A DNA stretch of 64,000 bases from Paenibacillus plantarum (GTDB lineage Bacteria; Bacillota; Bacilli; Paenibacillales; NBRC-103111), in NCBI RefSeq assembly GCF_013141695.1, contig NZ_WHNY01000034.1:1-64000 (forward strand), in the 5' to 3' direction. Shown here piece by piece: positions 46,081-54,663 of this stretch; position 1 is the stretch's first letter, and each line of letters begins with the position of its first letter. The translations under genes and the position numbers were made by a program. The notes beneath the pieces were generated by a model, which did no database searches, was not told where the DNA came from, and saw only the letters and a list, made by a program, of their open reading frames with translations.

Positions 46081-46125
46081 ATAAGAATTAATAAGTTTCC
46101 GGTGCTCGGAAAAACAAATTCTTAT
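46081..46125. other. Nested inverted repeat upstream of lpdV
   Basis: Outer arms ATAAGAATT (46081-46089) and AATTCTTAT (46117-46125) are perfect; inner arms TTTCCG (46096-46101) and CGGAAA (46107-46112) enclose GTGCT. No T tail follows. Possible operator or RNA structure. Confidence 0.5.
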
Positions 46126-46290
46126 TGGCGATTAAAAACAACAATTAAAACGCGGTCGCTCATCCTCGAATTACTTCGATAGAAGTTTTTCTCACAAATA
46201 AGACTATGACTTCGATCCCAAAAAAGGGTAATATAATAGATACGCACGTATACATATAACAAGTAATTTTTAATAGGAGGCTTCCCATGC

Positions 46291-47715
46291 ATGAGTGAAC
46301 ATAGATATGATGTCGTGGTTTTAGGTGGCGGAATTGGCGGATATACCGCAGCAATTCGTGCTGCTCAGCTTGGAAAGTCTGTAGCGATTGTAGAACGCGA
46401 TAAAATGGGCGGTACGTGCCTGCATCAGGGTTGTATCCCAAGTAAAGCTTTGCTTAGAAGTGCTGAAGTGTATGCCGCGATGAAGCATAGCGAGGATTAT
46501 GGCATCACAGCTCAATCCATCTCGCTGAATTTTGACCAAGTATTAGGACGCAAGCAACGAATTGTCGATCAGCTGCATCAAGGACTTCAATTTCTGATGA
46601 AAAAGAATAAGATTACGATTCACCATGGCAATGGACGCATTATTGGACCTTCGATTTTCTCGCCGCGCAGCGGTGCTGTTTCAGTTGAGAAGGAGGATGG
46701 AGATATTGAAACGCTCCTTTCAAGCAATTTAATAATTGCAACGGGCTCTAGACCACGCAGTTTGCCAGGATTAGAAATAGACGGTACTTCAATTATCACA
46801 AGTGAAGATGCTCTGCGAATGGAAAGCTTGCCGAAGTCGATCATCATTGTTGGCGGTGGCGTGATTGGTGTTGAATGGGCTTCGATGTTAAACGATTTTG
46901 GCGTGGAAGTAACGATCGTAGAAGTTGATAAGCGTTTAGTCAGCTTAGAAGACGCAGATGTGTCCAAAGAGTTAGAACGTTTATTCAAGAAACGTGGGAT
47001 TAAGGTGGAGACGGGTACGAAGGTGCTCCCGGAGTCTGTGAAAGTGGCAGATGGCAAGGTTACGATGCAAGTGGACAAGCAGGGTGAGGTACTGGAACTA
47101 TCCGCAGAACGAGTTCTCGTTTCGGTTGGTCGTGTGGCGAATGTCGAAGCGATGGGTCTTGAGAATACGGATGTCAAAATTGATAAAGGCGTCATTCGCG
47201 TCAATCGCTATATGCAAACAACGGAATCCCACATCTACGCGGTTGGTGATGTCATCGGCGGACTTATGCTGGCACATATGGCCGGCCATGAGGGAATTCT
47301 GGCTGCAGAACATATTGCTGGTCATCAGCCAGATGAAATTCAAACGCACCTTGTATCCAAATGTACCTATACAAGACCTGAGATTGCCAGTGTTGGTTGG
47401 ACCCAGCAGCAGGCGATTGATCAAGGTCGCCAAGTGAAAGTTGGCAAATTTAGTTTCAAAGGAATAGGGAAAGCTCTAGTTTATGGGGACTCCGATGGCT
47501 TCGTGAAAGTGATTGCAGATAAAGACACGAATGATATTCTCGGCGTTCATATGATTGGCCCTCAAGTAACCAACAGCATTACAGAAGCAGCGCTAGCTCA
47601 GATGTTGAACGCAACGCCTTGGGAGGTTGGACAGACCATCCACCCGCATCCAACACTTTCGGAAGCTTTGGGTGAAGCGATGCTTGCTGTGGATGGCATT
47701 GCAATTAGCGGATAA
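46291..47715 (+). CDS. lpdV: Dihydrolipoamide dehydrogenase (E3) of branched-chain 2-oxoacid dehydrogenase
   Basis: 474-residue FAD enzyme reoxidising the lipoyl groups of E2. FAD site VVVLGGGIGGYTAAIRAAQ, redox disulfide GGTCLHQGCIPSK, NAD site IIIVGGGVIGVEWASM, and the C-terminal His-Glu pair in TIHPHPTLSE. TAGGAGG precedes ATG 46291. A TATAAT (46232-46237) upstream may be the -10. Assigned to the branched-chain complex by its neighbours. Confidence 0.93.
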   Translation: MSEHRYDVVVLGGGIGGYTAAIRAAQLGKSVAIVERDKMGGTCLHQGCIPSKALLRSAEVYAAMKHSEDYGITAQSISLNFDQVLGRKQRIVDQLHQGLQFLMKKNKITIHHGNGRIIGPSIFSPRSGAVSVEKEDGDIETLLSSNLIIATGSRPRSLPGLEIDGTSIITSEDALRMESLPKSIIIVGGGVIGVEWASMLNDFGVEVTIVEVDKRLVSLEDADVSKELERLFKKRGIKVETGTKVLPESVKVADGKVTMQVDKQGEVLELSAERVLVSVGRVANVEAMGLENTDVKIDKGVIRVNRYMQTTESHIYAVGDVIGGLMLAHMAGHEGILAAEHIAGHQPDEIQTHLVSKCTYTRPEIASVGWTQQQAIDQGRQVKVGKFSFKGIGKALVYGDSDGFVKVIADKDTNDILGVHMIGPQVTNSITEAALAQMLNATPWEVGQTIHPHPTLSEALGEAMLAVDGIAISG

Positions 47716-47718
47716 AAA

Positions 47719-47747
47719 TTGTAATCATAAACGTTTGCGTTTATAAT
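47719..47747 (+). promoter_or_regulatory. Promoter of bkdAA with cre-like palindrome in the spacer
   Basis: TTGTAA (47719-47724), 17-base spacer, TATAAT (47742-47747). TAAACG-TTTG-CGTTTA (47728-47743) fills the spacer; the segment 47726-47739 matches 11 of 14 positions of the CcpA cre consensus. A repressor bound there would block the promoter. Confidence 0.6.
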
Positions 47748-47823
47748 ATGCTTATAGAGTCAAGTACTAGGACCAGGTATTAAGTTTTAGTAGCCATTTA
47801 ATCTCACTAAGGAGGCAAACTCC

Positions 47824-48834
47824 ATGTCCATTGGTCAGCTATATAAGCACAGAAGTTTAGGATTATCCGATGATGAAGCCGTACGTATGTATACGGTTAT
47901 GAGCCTTGTAACTAAATTCGACGAGCGTGCCTTCATGCTGCAACGCGCAGGTAAAATTCCGTTTCACGTATCCGGTATGGGACAGTATGCCGGACAAGTT
48001 GGAATGGCTTTTGCGATGCAAGCTCAGAAAGACTATTTTTTGCCCTATTACCGTGATTATGCGTTTGTTTTATCGGTGGGAATGACAGTGAAAGATCTCA
48101 TGCTCGCCATTTTCTGTAAAGCAGAAGATGTGAATAGCGGCGGCAGACAGATGGCAGGCCATTTCGGTGATCGTAAAAATCATATCGTAACGGCATCTTC
48201 ACCTGTTACCACCCAAGTTCCGCATGCAGCGGGGATTGCTTTGGCAGCCAAGATGAAAAAACAGGATTTCGTTACTTTCGTCTCATTCGGAGAAGGTTCC
48301 AGTAATCAAGGAGATTTCCATGAGGGCTGTAATTTTGCAGGTGTACATAAGCTGCCGGTTATCTTCGTTTGTGAAAATAATCAGTATGCGATCTCTGTCC
48401 CACTTCATAAACAGGTGGCAGGCAAAATCGCGGATCGTGCAGTTGGATATGGCTTCCCAGGTGTTCAAGTCGATGGTACCGATGTTTTGGAAATGTACCG
48501 CGTAACGAAAGAAGCAAGAGAAAGAGCCCTTCGCGGAGAAGGTCCAACATTGATCGAGATGCTGTGTTATCGCATTATGCCGCACTCCACCTCGGATGAC
48601 GATATGTTGTACCGTACGAAGGAAGAAGTCGAAGAGAACCGCAAGAAGGATGGCATCTTGAAATTCAAGGAGTATCTCATCGCTTGTGAGCTGTGGAGTG
48701 AAGAGCAGGACCTAGCGCTTCAAGAACGTCAAAAGCAAGAAGTCAATGATGCAACGAAGTATGCTGATCTTGCCCCTTATCCGAAGCCGGAAGATACGCT
48801 TCTTCATGTTTACGCGGAAGGAGATGGCAAATAG
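47824..48834 (+). CDS. bkdAA: Branched-chain 2-oxoacid dehydrogenase E1 alpha
   Basis: 336-residue ThDP-dependent E1 alpha subunit that decarboxylates 2-oxo acids from valine, leucine and isoleucine. Seen: FHVSGMGQYAGQVGMAFA, the ThDP region GEGSSNQGDFHEG ... VCENNQYAIS, and the phosphorylation-loop-like region HSTSDDDMLYR. AAGGAGG precedes the ATG. It yields branched acyl-CoA primers for anteiso/iso fatty acids. Confidence 0.94.
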   Translation: MSIGQLYKHRSLGLSDDEAVRMYTVMSLVTKFDERAFMLQRAGKIPFHVSGMGQYAGQVGMAFAMQAQKDYFLPYYRDYAFVLSVGMTVKDLMLAIFCKAEDVNSGGRQMAGHFGDRKNHIVTASSPVTTQVPHAAGIALAAKMKKQDFVTFVSFGEGSSNQGDFHEGCNFAGVHKLPVIFVCENNQYAISVPLHKQVAGKIADRAVGYGFPGVQVDGTDVLEMYRVTKEARERALRGEGPTLIEMLCYRIMPHSTSDDDMLYRTKEEVEENRKKDGILKFKEYLIACELWSEEQDLALQERQKQEVNDATKYADLAPYPKPEDTLLHVYAEGDGK

Positions 48835-48836
48835 AG

Positions 48837-49817
48837 ATGGCTGTTATAACGTATTTGGAAGCAATCCGCTCTGCGATGCAGGAGGAAATGCAACAGGACG
48901 ACAACGTATTCGTCTTAGGTGAGGACGTAGGAAAAGGCGGCGTTCTCAACACGACCAAGGGGCTTCGCGATCTATTTGGCGAAGAACGCGTGATGGACAC
49001 GCCGCTTGCAGAGTCGGCAATCGTTGGTGTTGCCATCGGCGCAGCGATGTATGGGATGAAGCCGATTGCTGAAATCCAATTTGCCGATTTTATTTTCCCG
49101 GCAACGAATCAAATCCTAAGCGAAGCGGCGAAAATCCGCTATCGTTCCAATAATGACTGGAGCTGCCCGATTGTCATTCGCGCTCCTTATGGCGCAACAG
49201 GCGCTGGTGCTTTGTACCATTCGCAATGTCCAGAATCGGTGTTCTTCGGAACGCCAGGCCTCAAAATCGTAGCACCTTCGAATCCGTATGATGCCAAGGG
49301 TCTGTTGAAAGCGGCTATTCGCGATGGCGATCCTGTGCTTTATTTTGAACATAAGAAGTGTTACTTGGCCTTATCGGCTGAAGTTCCTGAAGAAGACTAC
49401 ATCGTACCTATCGGCAAAGCTGACGTGAAGCGTCAAGGAACGGATATTACTGTCATCGCTTATGGCATGGTAGTCAATTATGTGCTTCAAGCCGCAGAGG
49501 AGCTGGCCAAGGAAGGTATTTCGGCACATGTCCTTGATTTGCGTACCTTGCAGCCGCTCGATCGCGATGCGATCCTAGAAGCCGCTAGAAAAACAGGCAA
49601 AGTACTCATTACCCATGAGGACAACAAGACCGGTGGTGTCGGAGCGGAAGTATCTGCGATTATCGCGGAAGAGATGCTTTTTGAGTTAGATGCGCCGATC
49701 GCAAGATTATGCGGCCCTGACGTTCCAGCTGTAGGCAGTAATCCTCCGATGGAGAAGTTTTTCCTTCTGAATGCTGATAAGTTGAAGGATGCTATGCGTC
49801 AGCTTGCTTTATTCTAA
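48837..49817 (+). CDS. bkdAB: Branched-chain 2-oxoacid dehydrogenase E1 beta
   Basis: 326 residues. Family segments VFVLGEDVGKGGVLNTTKGL, DTPLAESAIVGVAIGAA, EIQFADFIFPA, GALYHSQCPESVF and LRTLQPLD. It forms the alpha2beta2 heterotetramer with BkdAA, whose stop it follows by two bases; its AAGGAG lies inside bkdAA. Confidence 0.95.
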   Translation: MAVITYLEAIRSAMQEEMQQDDNVFVLGEDVGKGGVLNTTKGLRDLFGEERVMDTPLAESAIVGVAIGAAMYGMKPIAEIQFADFIFPATNQILSEAAKIRYRSNNDWSCPIVIRAPYGATGAGALYHSQCPESVFFGTPGLKIVAPSNPYDAKGLLKAAIRDGDPVLYFEHKKCYLALSAEVPEEDYIVPIGKADVKRQGTDITVIAYGMVVNYVLQAAEELAKEGISAHVLDLRTLQPLDRDAILEAARKTGKVLITHEDNKTGGVGAEVSAIIAEEMLFELDAPIARLCGPDVPAVGSNPPMEKFFLLNADKLKDAMRQLALF

Positions 49818-49865
49818 ATATTTGTTCTTATTCGTTGATCTTTTCCGAAATTAGGAGGTACTTGT

Positions 49866-51200
49866 ATGAACCAAACCGGCCGCCTCACCGAGGTTACTGT
49901 TCCGCATTTGGCGGAAAGTCTCGTTTCGGCTACAATCGGCAAATGGCTGAAAAAGCCAGGCGATTATATTGAACAATATGATGTTCTTTGTGAGCTATTC
50001 ACTGAGAAAGTAAATACAGAAATGCCTAGCCCTATTGAGGGCAAGCTGATCAAAATTATTGTCGGCGACGGTGAAACGGCTGCCGTTGGTGAAGCGATTT
50101 GTGTCATTGAGGAGCCTGTTAGCTCCTCAGCGGCGGCTTCAGCAGCGCCAGTTGCTGTCACGGATACAGCTGTTGCGTCCGAAGACGCGGATCAAAGCAT
50201 GCGTGGACGCTTCTCTCCAGCGGTCCACAGACTTGCCCAAGATAACCGTGTCGATTTGTCACGCGTTGCAGGGACAGGCCTTGGCGGACGTATTACGCGC
50301 AAGGATGTAGAGACCTTCATCGCATCAGGTGGAGCTAACGCGGCACCTGCGGCTGTTCAAGTAGTCTCAGCAGCATCGCCCGCAGCAGCATCTGTTGTCC
50401 AAGAAGAACCAGTTAATCAGCCTGTTCGCAGCTCGGGTATCCATTTGTCGGCGAGTCCACAAACACCACTGATCGAAGCAGAAGGCCACAACTTGGATGC
50501 TCGAAACGAGCATTTCATTGATGTAACACCTATGCGTAATGCGATTGCTACGAAGATGCGTCAAAGCGTCACCGAAATTCCACACGCTTGGACCATGATC
50601 GAAGTGGATGTAACGAATCTAGTTGTCCTTCGGAACAAAGTGAAGGACGAGTTCATGCGCCGCGAGGGCATCAACTTGACTTACCTCGCGTTTATGCTGA
50701 AAGCTGTCGTTAACGCGATCAAAGATTATCCGATTATTAATTCCGTATGGGCTGTTGATAAAATAATCGTGAAACGCGACATTAATATTTCCTTGTCAGT
50801 TGGAACGGAAGATTCCGTTATGACACCGGTGATCAAGAAAGCAGATCAGAAGAATATCGCAGGACTTGCAAGGGAAATTGATGAGTTGACGAAGAAAACG
50901 CGTGCGGGGAAATTAGCTCTTACGGATATGGTTGGCGGTACATTTACCGTTAATAATACAGGCTCCTTCGGTTCGATTCTGTCGTACCCAATCATTAACT
51001 ATCCGCAAGCGGCGATTGTGACGTTCGAATCGATCGTGAAGAAGCCTGTCGTTATTCAAGATATGATAGCGGTGCGCTCCATGGTTAACCTTTGTTTGTC
51101 GCTAGATCACAGGATTCTGGATGGTGTGATCTGTGGAAGGTTCCTACAAAGAGTGAAAGAAAATTTAGAAAGCTACAACGCGGATACTAAAATTTACTAA
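49866..51200 (+). CDS. bkdB: Branched-chain 2-oxoacid dehydrogenase E2 (lipoamide acyltransferase)
   Basis: 444 residues: a lipoyl domain with the lipoyl lysine in LFTEKVNTEMPSP, an Ala-rich linker, an E3/E1-binding domain (FSPAVHRLAQDNRVDLSRVAGTG in part), a second linker, and the catalytic core ending with the active-site SLDHRILDG. It is the scaffold of the complex. TTAGGAGG precedes the ATG. Confidence 0.95.
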   Translation: MNQTGRLTEVTVPHLAESLVSATIGKWLKKPGDYIEQYDVLCELFTEKVNTEMPSPIEGKLIKIIVGDGETAAVGEAICVIEEPVSSSAAASAAPVAVTDTAVASEDADQSMRGRFSPAVHRLAQDNRVDLSRVAGTGLGGRITRKDVETFIASGGANAAPAAVQVVSAASPAAASVVQEEPVNQPVRSSGIHLSASPQTPLIEAEGHNLDARNEHFIDVTPMRNAIATKMRQSVTEIPHAWTMIEVDVTNLVVLRNKVKDEFMRREGINLTYLAFMLKAVVNAIKDYPIINSVWAVDKIIVKRDINISLSVGTEDSVMTPVIKKADQKNIAGLAREIDELTKKTRAGKLALTDMVGGTFTVNNTGSFGSILSYPIINYPQAAIVTFESIVKKPVVIQDMIAVRSMVNLCLSLDHRILDGVICGRFLQRVKENLESYNADTKIY

Positions 51201-51204
51201 CTTT

Positions 51205-51309
51205 TTATGACGTGAAAAATAATCCGGCTGTAAACAATAAACTGGATAACAGCATAACGAAGAGCATAATGTAAATAACGACTTTGAACCATTTCTTATT
51301 CTGTAGCAC
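51205..51309 (-). CDS. Prli42-like small membrane peptide
   Basis: A 34-codon gene starting at GTG 51309, eight bases after AAGGAG. The product has a short basic head (LQNKKWFKVVIYIML) and one helix (FVMLLSSLLFTAGLFF). This matches the pattern of Prli42, the Listeria stressosome membrane anchor, and of peptides annotated so in Bacillales. It lies convergent to bkdB with stop codons four bases apart. Identification is by eye on a very short sequence. Confidence 0.6.
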   Translation of the reverse strand: MLQNKKWFKVVIYIMLFVMLLSSLLFTAGLFFTS

Positions 51310-51381
51310 GGGATTCACTCCTTTTTCATCCAAGCTTGTACCGTTTTATTGTAACTCAAAGTGTGTATCGGAGGAAAGTAC

Positions 51382-52512
51382 ATGATTCAACAAGATCGTT
51401 TAGTCCAAGAATTCATTTCCCTCGTTCAAGTGGATAGTGAAACGAGATTTGAGCAAGACATCTGTGTTGTGCTCAAAGAGAAATTCAGCAAGTATGGCTT
51501 ACAGGTTGTTGAAGATGCGTCGATGTCCAAGAGTGGACACGGTGCAGGTAACTTGATCTGCACATTGGAAGCGACAGACAGCAATCCGGCGATTCCTACC
51601 ATTTTCTTCACATGCCATATGGACACGGTTGCTCCAGGGAATGGCATTAAGCCGCAAATCGGTGAGGATGGTTATATTCGCTCTGATGGCACAACGATTC
51701 TTGGCAGCGATGATAAAGCTGGTATTGCTGCCATGCTCGAAGGGATTCAAGTTCTGAAGGAACAGAACATTCCGCATGGCCGTATTCAGTTCGTCATTAC
51801 CGCAGGTGAAGAAAGTGGCTTGAAAGGTGCTCGTGCCATGGAACGCAGCTCTATGGAAGCTGAATATGGCTTCGCATTAGATTCCAATGGAAATCTAGGC
51901 GCTATTGCTACTGCGGCTCCTGGGCGTGCAGAGATTGAAATCATTTTCCATGGCAAAACAGCGCATGCTGGTGTAAATCCAGAAGATGGCATCTCGGCCA
52001 TCCAAGTGGCTAGCAAAGCCGTTTCTCGCATGTCACTAGGTAGAATCGATAATGAGACGACAGCTAATATTGGCAGCTTTTCTGGTGTTGGCCCGTTGAA
52101 TGTCGTATGCGATAAAGTGAAGATGGAAGCGGAAGCACGTAGTATTGTTCAGCACAAATTGGAAGCGCAGATCGAAGCGATGAAACAGGCTTGCGAATCC
52201 GCTGCTAAAGAAGCGGGCACGACCTGTGAATTCCATGCGGATATCGTCTACGCATCCTATATGCATGATGATTCTGCACCGATTGTGCAATTAACTTCAC
52301 GTGCGATGAGCACGATAGGGTTAACGGCAAGCACGTTCCACTCAGGTGGCGGCAGCGATGCGAATGTTTTCAACGGGATGGGAATTCCTACTGTGAATTT
52401 GGCCGTTGGTTATTTAGACATTCATACGGTCAAAGAGCGCATTGCGATCAAGGATCTCGTCAAAACAGCTGAACTCGTCGTGGCGCTTGTGAAAGAAGCT
52501 GCTAAGGTTTAG
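51382..52512 (+). CDS. M20 family metallopeptidase, YqjE/PepT-like
   Basis: 376 residues. M20 motifs: TCHMDTVAPGNG, LGSDDKAGIAAML, the catalytic Glu pair in TAGEESGLKG and SGGGSDANVFNGMGIP; a dimerisation domain lies between (HAGVNPEDGISAIQVA). It resembles tripeptidase T and B. subtilis YqjE, found downstream of bkd there too. ATG 51382 follows GGAGGAAAG. Confidence 0.88.
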   Translation: MIQQDRLVQEFISLVQVDSETRFEQDICVVLKEKFSKYGLQVVEDASMSKSGHGAGNLICTLEATDSNPAIPTIFFTCHMDTVAPGNGIKPQIGEDGYIRSDGTTILGSDDKAGIAAMLEGIQVLKEQNIPHGRIQFVITAGEESGLKGARAMERSSMEAEYGFALDSNGNLGAIATAAPGRAEIEIIFHGKTAHAGVNPEDGISAIQVASKAVSRMSLGRIDNETTANIGSFSGVGPLNVVCDKVKMEAEARSIVQHKLEAQIEAMKQACESAAKEAGTTCEFHADIVYASYMHDDSAPIVQLTSRAMSTIGLTASTFHSGGGSDANVFNGMGIPTVNLAVGYLDIHTVKERIAIKDLVKTAELVVALVKEAAKV

Positions 52513-52528
52513 ATCCAGAAAATAAATA

Positions 52529-52577
52529 AAAACCGATTCGTCCGCCAACTGGCGCGGCTAATCGGTTTTCGTTTTTG
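52529..52577. terminator. Terminator between the peptidase and mciZ
   Basis: AAAACCGATT (52529-52538) with AATCGGTTTT (52560-52569) and an inner CCGCC/GGCG stem; CGTTTTTG follows. It can act on both converging genes. Confidence 0.85.
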
Positions 52578-52579
52578 TT

Positions 52580-52771
52580 TCATGCATGGATGATTCGAAG
52601 TTTATGTGAAGGTCCTTGTGAGGAAGTCTTCTGAGATATGTACATGCCTGCTAAATAATCAACCAATGGTATCTTCGGATCTCCTTGTTGCAGCATTTGC
52701 TGAAGCTGATATTTGATCTCCCATGCTTTACCTACAAGTCGAATTTGTTTGGCACTCACATAGCTCTTCAT
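52580..52771 (-). CDS. mciZ: MciZ-like Z-ring inhibitor
   Basis: A 63-residue protein whose N-terminal core IRLVGKAWEIKYQLQQ matches the LVGKAWEI core of B. subtilis MciZ, a 40-residue mother-cell peptide that binds FtsZ and blocks a second Z-ring. The location next to nudF is also conserved. This version carries about 25 extra C-terminal residues. ATG 52771 follows AGAGGG. No clear SigE promoter could be fixed. Confidence 0.8.
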   Translation of the reverse strand: MKSYVSAKQIRLVGKAWEIKYQLQQMLQQGDPKIPLVDYLAGMYISQKTSSQGPSHKLRIIHA

Positions 52772-52800
52772 CTCACAAACCCTCTTTTCAGGAAAATATT

Positions 52801-52809
52801 TGATATAAT
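52801..52809 (+). promoter_or_regulatory. Extended -10 promoter of nudF
   Basis: TGA-TATAAT (52801-52809), weak -35, 57 bases before the nudF start. Confidence 0.55.
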
Positions 52810-52865
52810 GAACGATATGCGGCATGTGGACAAGTTAGACCAATTAATGAGGATGAGGTGCACGA

Positions 52866-53420
52866 ATGACGGACCATAAGAAATTTGAAGAAGTGACGAT
52901 AAGCAGCGAAATGATTTTCAAGGGTAAAATAATTTCCTTGCAAGTAGATCAAGTGACATTGCCCAATGGAGGAACAGCTTCTCGCGAGATCGTTAAGCAT
53001 CCAGGCGCAGTAGCGGTGATCCCGCTCCTAGGGGATAAAATGATCGTCGTAGAGCAGTACCGTAAGCCGCTTGAGAAGAGTCAGGTGGAAATCCCTGCGG
53101 GGAAGCTCGACAGCGGTGAGGAGCCTTTGAGAGCGGCCTTGCGTGAGCTTGAGGAAGAGACAGGTTATAAGACAGATAACATTCGATTGGTAAGTTCATT
53201 CTCCACGTCGCCTGGGTTTGCGGATGAGATCATCCATTTATTCATAGCGGAAGATTTAGTAAAGGGTACAGCGAACCCGGATGAGGACGAATTCCTTGAT
53301 TGTGAAGCGATCACCTTAGAACAAGCTCAGCAGTATATGCGTGAGGGACGTATCAGTGACGCCAAAACGATCATGGCGGTGTATGCTTGGCAGCTATACA
53401 AGTTAACGGGTCAAATCTAA
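52866..53420 (+). CDS. nudF: ADP-ribose pyrophosphatase (Nudix)
   Basis: 184 residues. The Nudix box G-x5-E-x7-REUxEExGU is complete (GKLDSGEEPLRAALRELEEE). It hydrolyses ADP-ribose to AMP and ribose-5-phosphate. GAGGTG precedes the ATG. The stop codon abuts the start of the endonuclease Q gene. Confidence 0.94.
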   Translation: MTDHKKFEEVTISSEMIFKGKIISLQVDQVTLPNGGTASREIVKHPGAVAVIPLLGDKMIVVEQYRKPLEKSQVEIPAGKLDSGEEPLRAALRELEEETGYKTDNIRLVSSFSTSPGFADEIIHLFIAEDLVKGTANPDEDEFLDCEAITLEQAQQYMREGRISDAKTIMAVYAWQLYKLTGQI

Positions 53421-54602
53421 ATGTTGAAGGATTACTATGTTGATCTGCATATTCATATTGGCCGGACGGAGAAAGGTCAAGCTGTCAAAATTAGCGCAGC
53501 GAATAATCTCACCTTTTTCAATATTGCCCATGAAGCTGCGAACCGCAAAGGGATGGAGATGATCTCCATCATCGATACGCACTCTCCGTCAGTCCAAGAG
53601 GAAATTATGATGTATTTGGATAAGGGAGACATGGCGGAGCTCGAGGGTGGTGGGATTCGGTATCGGGATACGTCCATCATCCTGGGGAGTGAAATTGAAG
53701 TGAGAGACCCTGGAATGGGGCCAGCTCATGTTTTGGCCTATATGCCAAACCTTCAAGTAATGCAGGAGTTTACGGGATGGATGAGCCGGCATATGAAAAA
53801 TGTGGAGCTTAGTTCTCAGCGCATCTACGTGCCTGCTCGTGACCTTCAGGAAGAGGTATTGGGCCGAGGAGGCATCCTGATCCCTGCACACATCTTCACG
53901 CCGCACAAAAGCGTGTACGGCAGCGCTACAAGCTGCATGAACGAGTTGCTTGATGTGAAGCAGATACCTGCCGTTGAACTCGGGCTAAGTGCGGATTCGG
54001 ATATGGCTGGGTATATCTCTGAGCTCGATGATTTCACTTATATAACGAATTCAGACGCCCATTCCTTGGCCAAAATAGGTCGTGAATACAACCAGATGAA
54101 ACTTGCTGAGCCAACGTTTGATGAGTTAGTTAAAGCGCTTCGACGTCAGGATGGACGAGGTGTCACAGCCAACTATGGCCTGAATTCGCGATTAGGCAAA
54201 TATCACCGAACCTATTGCAGCCTATGTGAGGCTGTACTGGACGATGGAGAAACGGCAGTGGAACGCTGTGTGAATTGCGGCAGTGCCAAAATTGTGCGCG
54301 GCGTCATGGATCGAATCATGGCGATTGCAGATCGGGAGATGTCTTATCAGCCAGCGCATCGACCACCGTACCATTTTCAAGTCCCCTTAGAGTACATCCC
54401 AGGAATGGGTCCGAAGAAGCTTGACCAATTGCTAAGTCATTTCGGAACGGAAATGCAGGTCCTGCACCATGCAACGCCGGAGGCGTTAGCTAGTGTCGTT
54501 GGGGACGAGATTGCTGCGTACCTTATAAGTGCTCGAAAAGGGACCTTAAGTCTCGAAGTTGGCGGCGGCGGAAAGTATGGCAAAGTGAAAAATCATTCAT
54601 AG
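53421..54602 (+). CDS. Endonuclease Q family protein (EndoQ, YqxK-like)
   Basis: 393 residues: a PHP phosphoesterase domain (VDLHIHIGR, IIDTHSP, LIPAHIFTP, TNSDAHSL as metal motifs), a four-Cys zinc finger (CSLCEAV ... CVNCGS) and a helix-hairpin-helix C-terminus (YIPGMGPKKLDQLL). EndoQ nicks DNA 5' of deaminated bases such as uracil and hypoxanthine. It begins directly at the nudF stop. Confidence 0.88.
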   Translation: MLKDYYVDLHIHIGRTEKGQAVKISAANNLTFFNIAHEAANRKGMEMISIIDTHSPSVQEEIMMYLDKGDMAELEGGGIRYRDTSIILGSEIEVRDPGMGPAHVLAYMPNLQVMQEFTGWMSRHMKNVELSSQRIYVPARDLQEEVLGRGGILIPAHIFTPHKSVYGSATSCMNELLDVKQIPAVELGLSADSDMAGYISELDDFTYITNSDAHSLAKIGREYNQMKLAEPTFDELVKALRRQDGRGVTANYGLNSRLGKYHRTYCSLCEAVLDDGETAVERCVNCGSAKIVRGVMDRIMAIADREMSYQPAHRPPYHFQVPLEYIPGMGPKKLDQLLSHFGTEMQVLHHATPEALASVVGDEIAAYLISARKGTLSLEVGGGGKYGKVKNHS

Positions 54603-54663
54603 TTTTACCTTTTCACTCATAAGCTTGTCTTTGTAGAGGTTGTACAAGGAGGGAGTGGCGAGT

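Noticed and set aside
46004..46290. SigL (-24/-12) promoter for the bkd genes
   Set aside because: No TGGCAC-N5-TTGCA-like sequence was found upstream of lpdV or bkdAA.
46620..47204. 194-codon antisense frame in lpdV
   Set aside because: Shadow frame; Thr/Ser-rich with no motif or ribosome site, while lpdV is intact.
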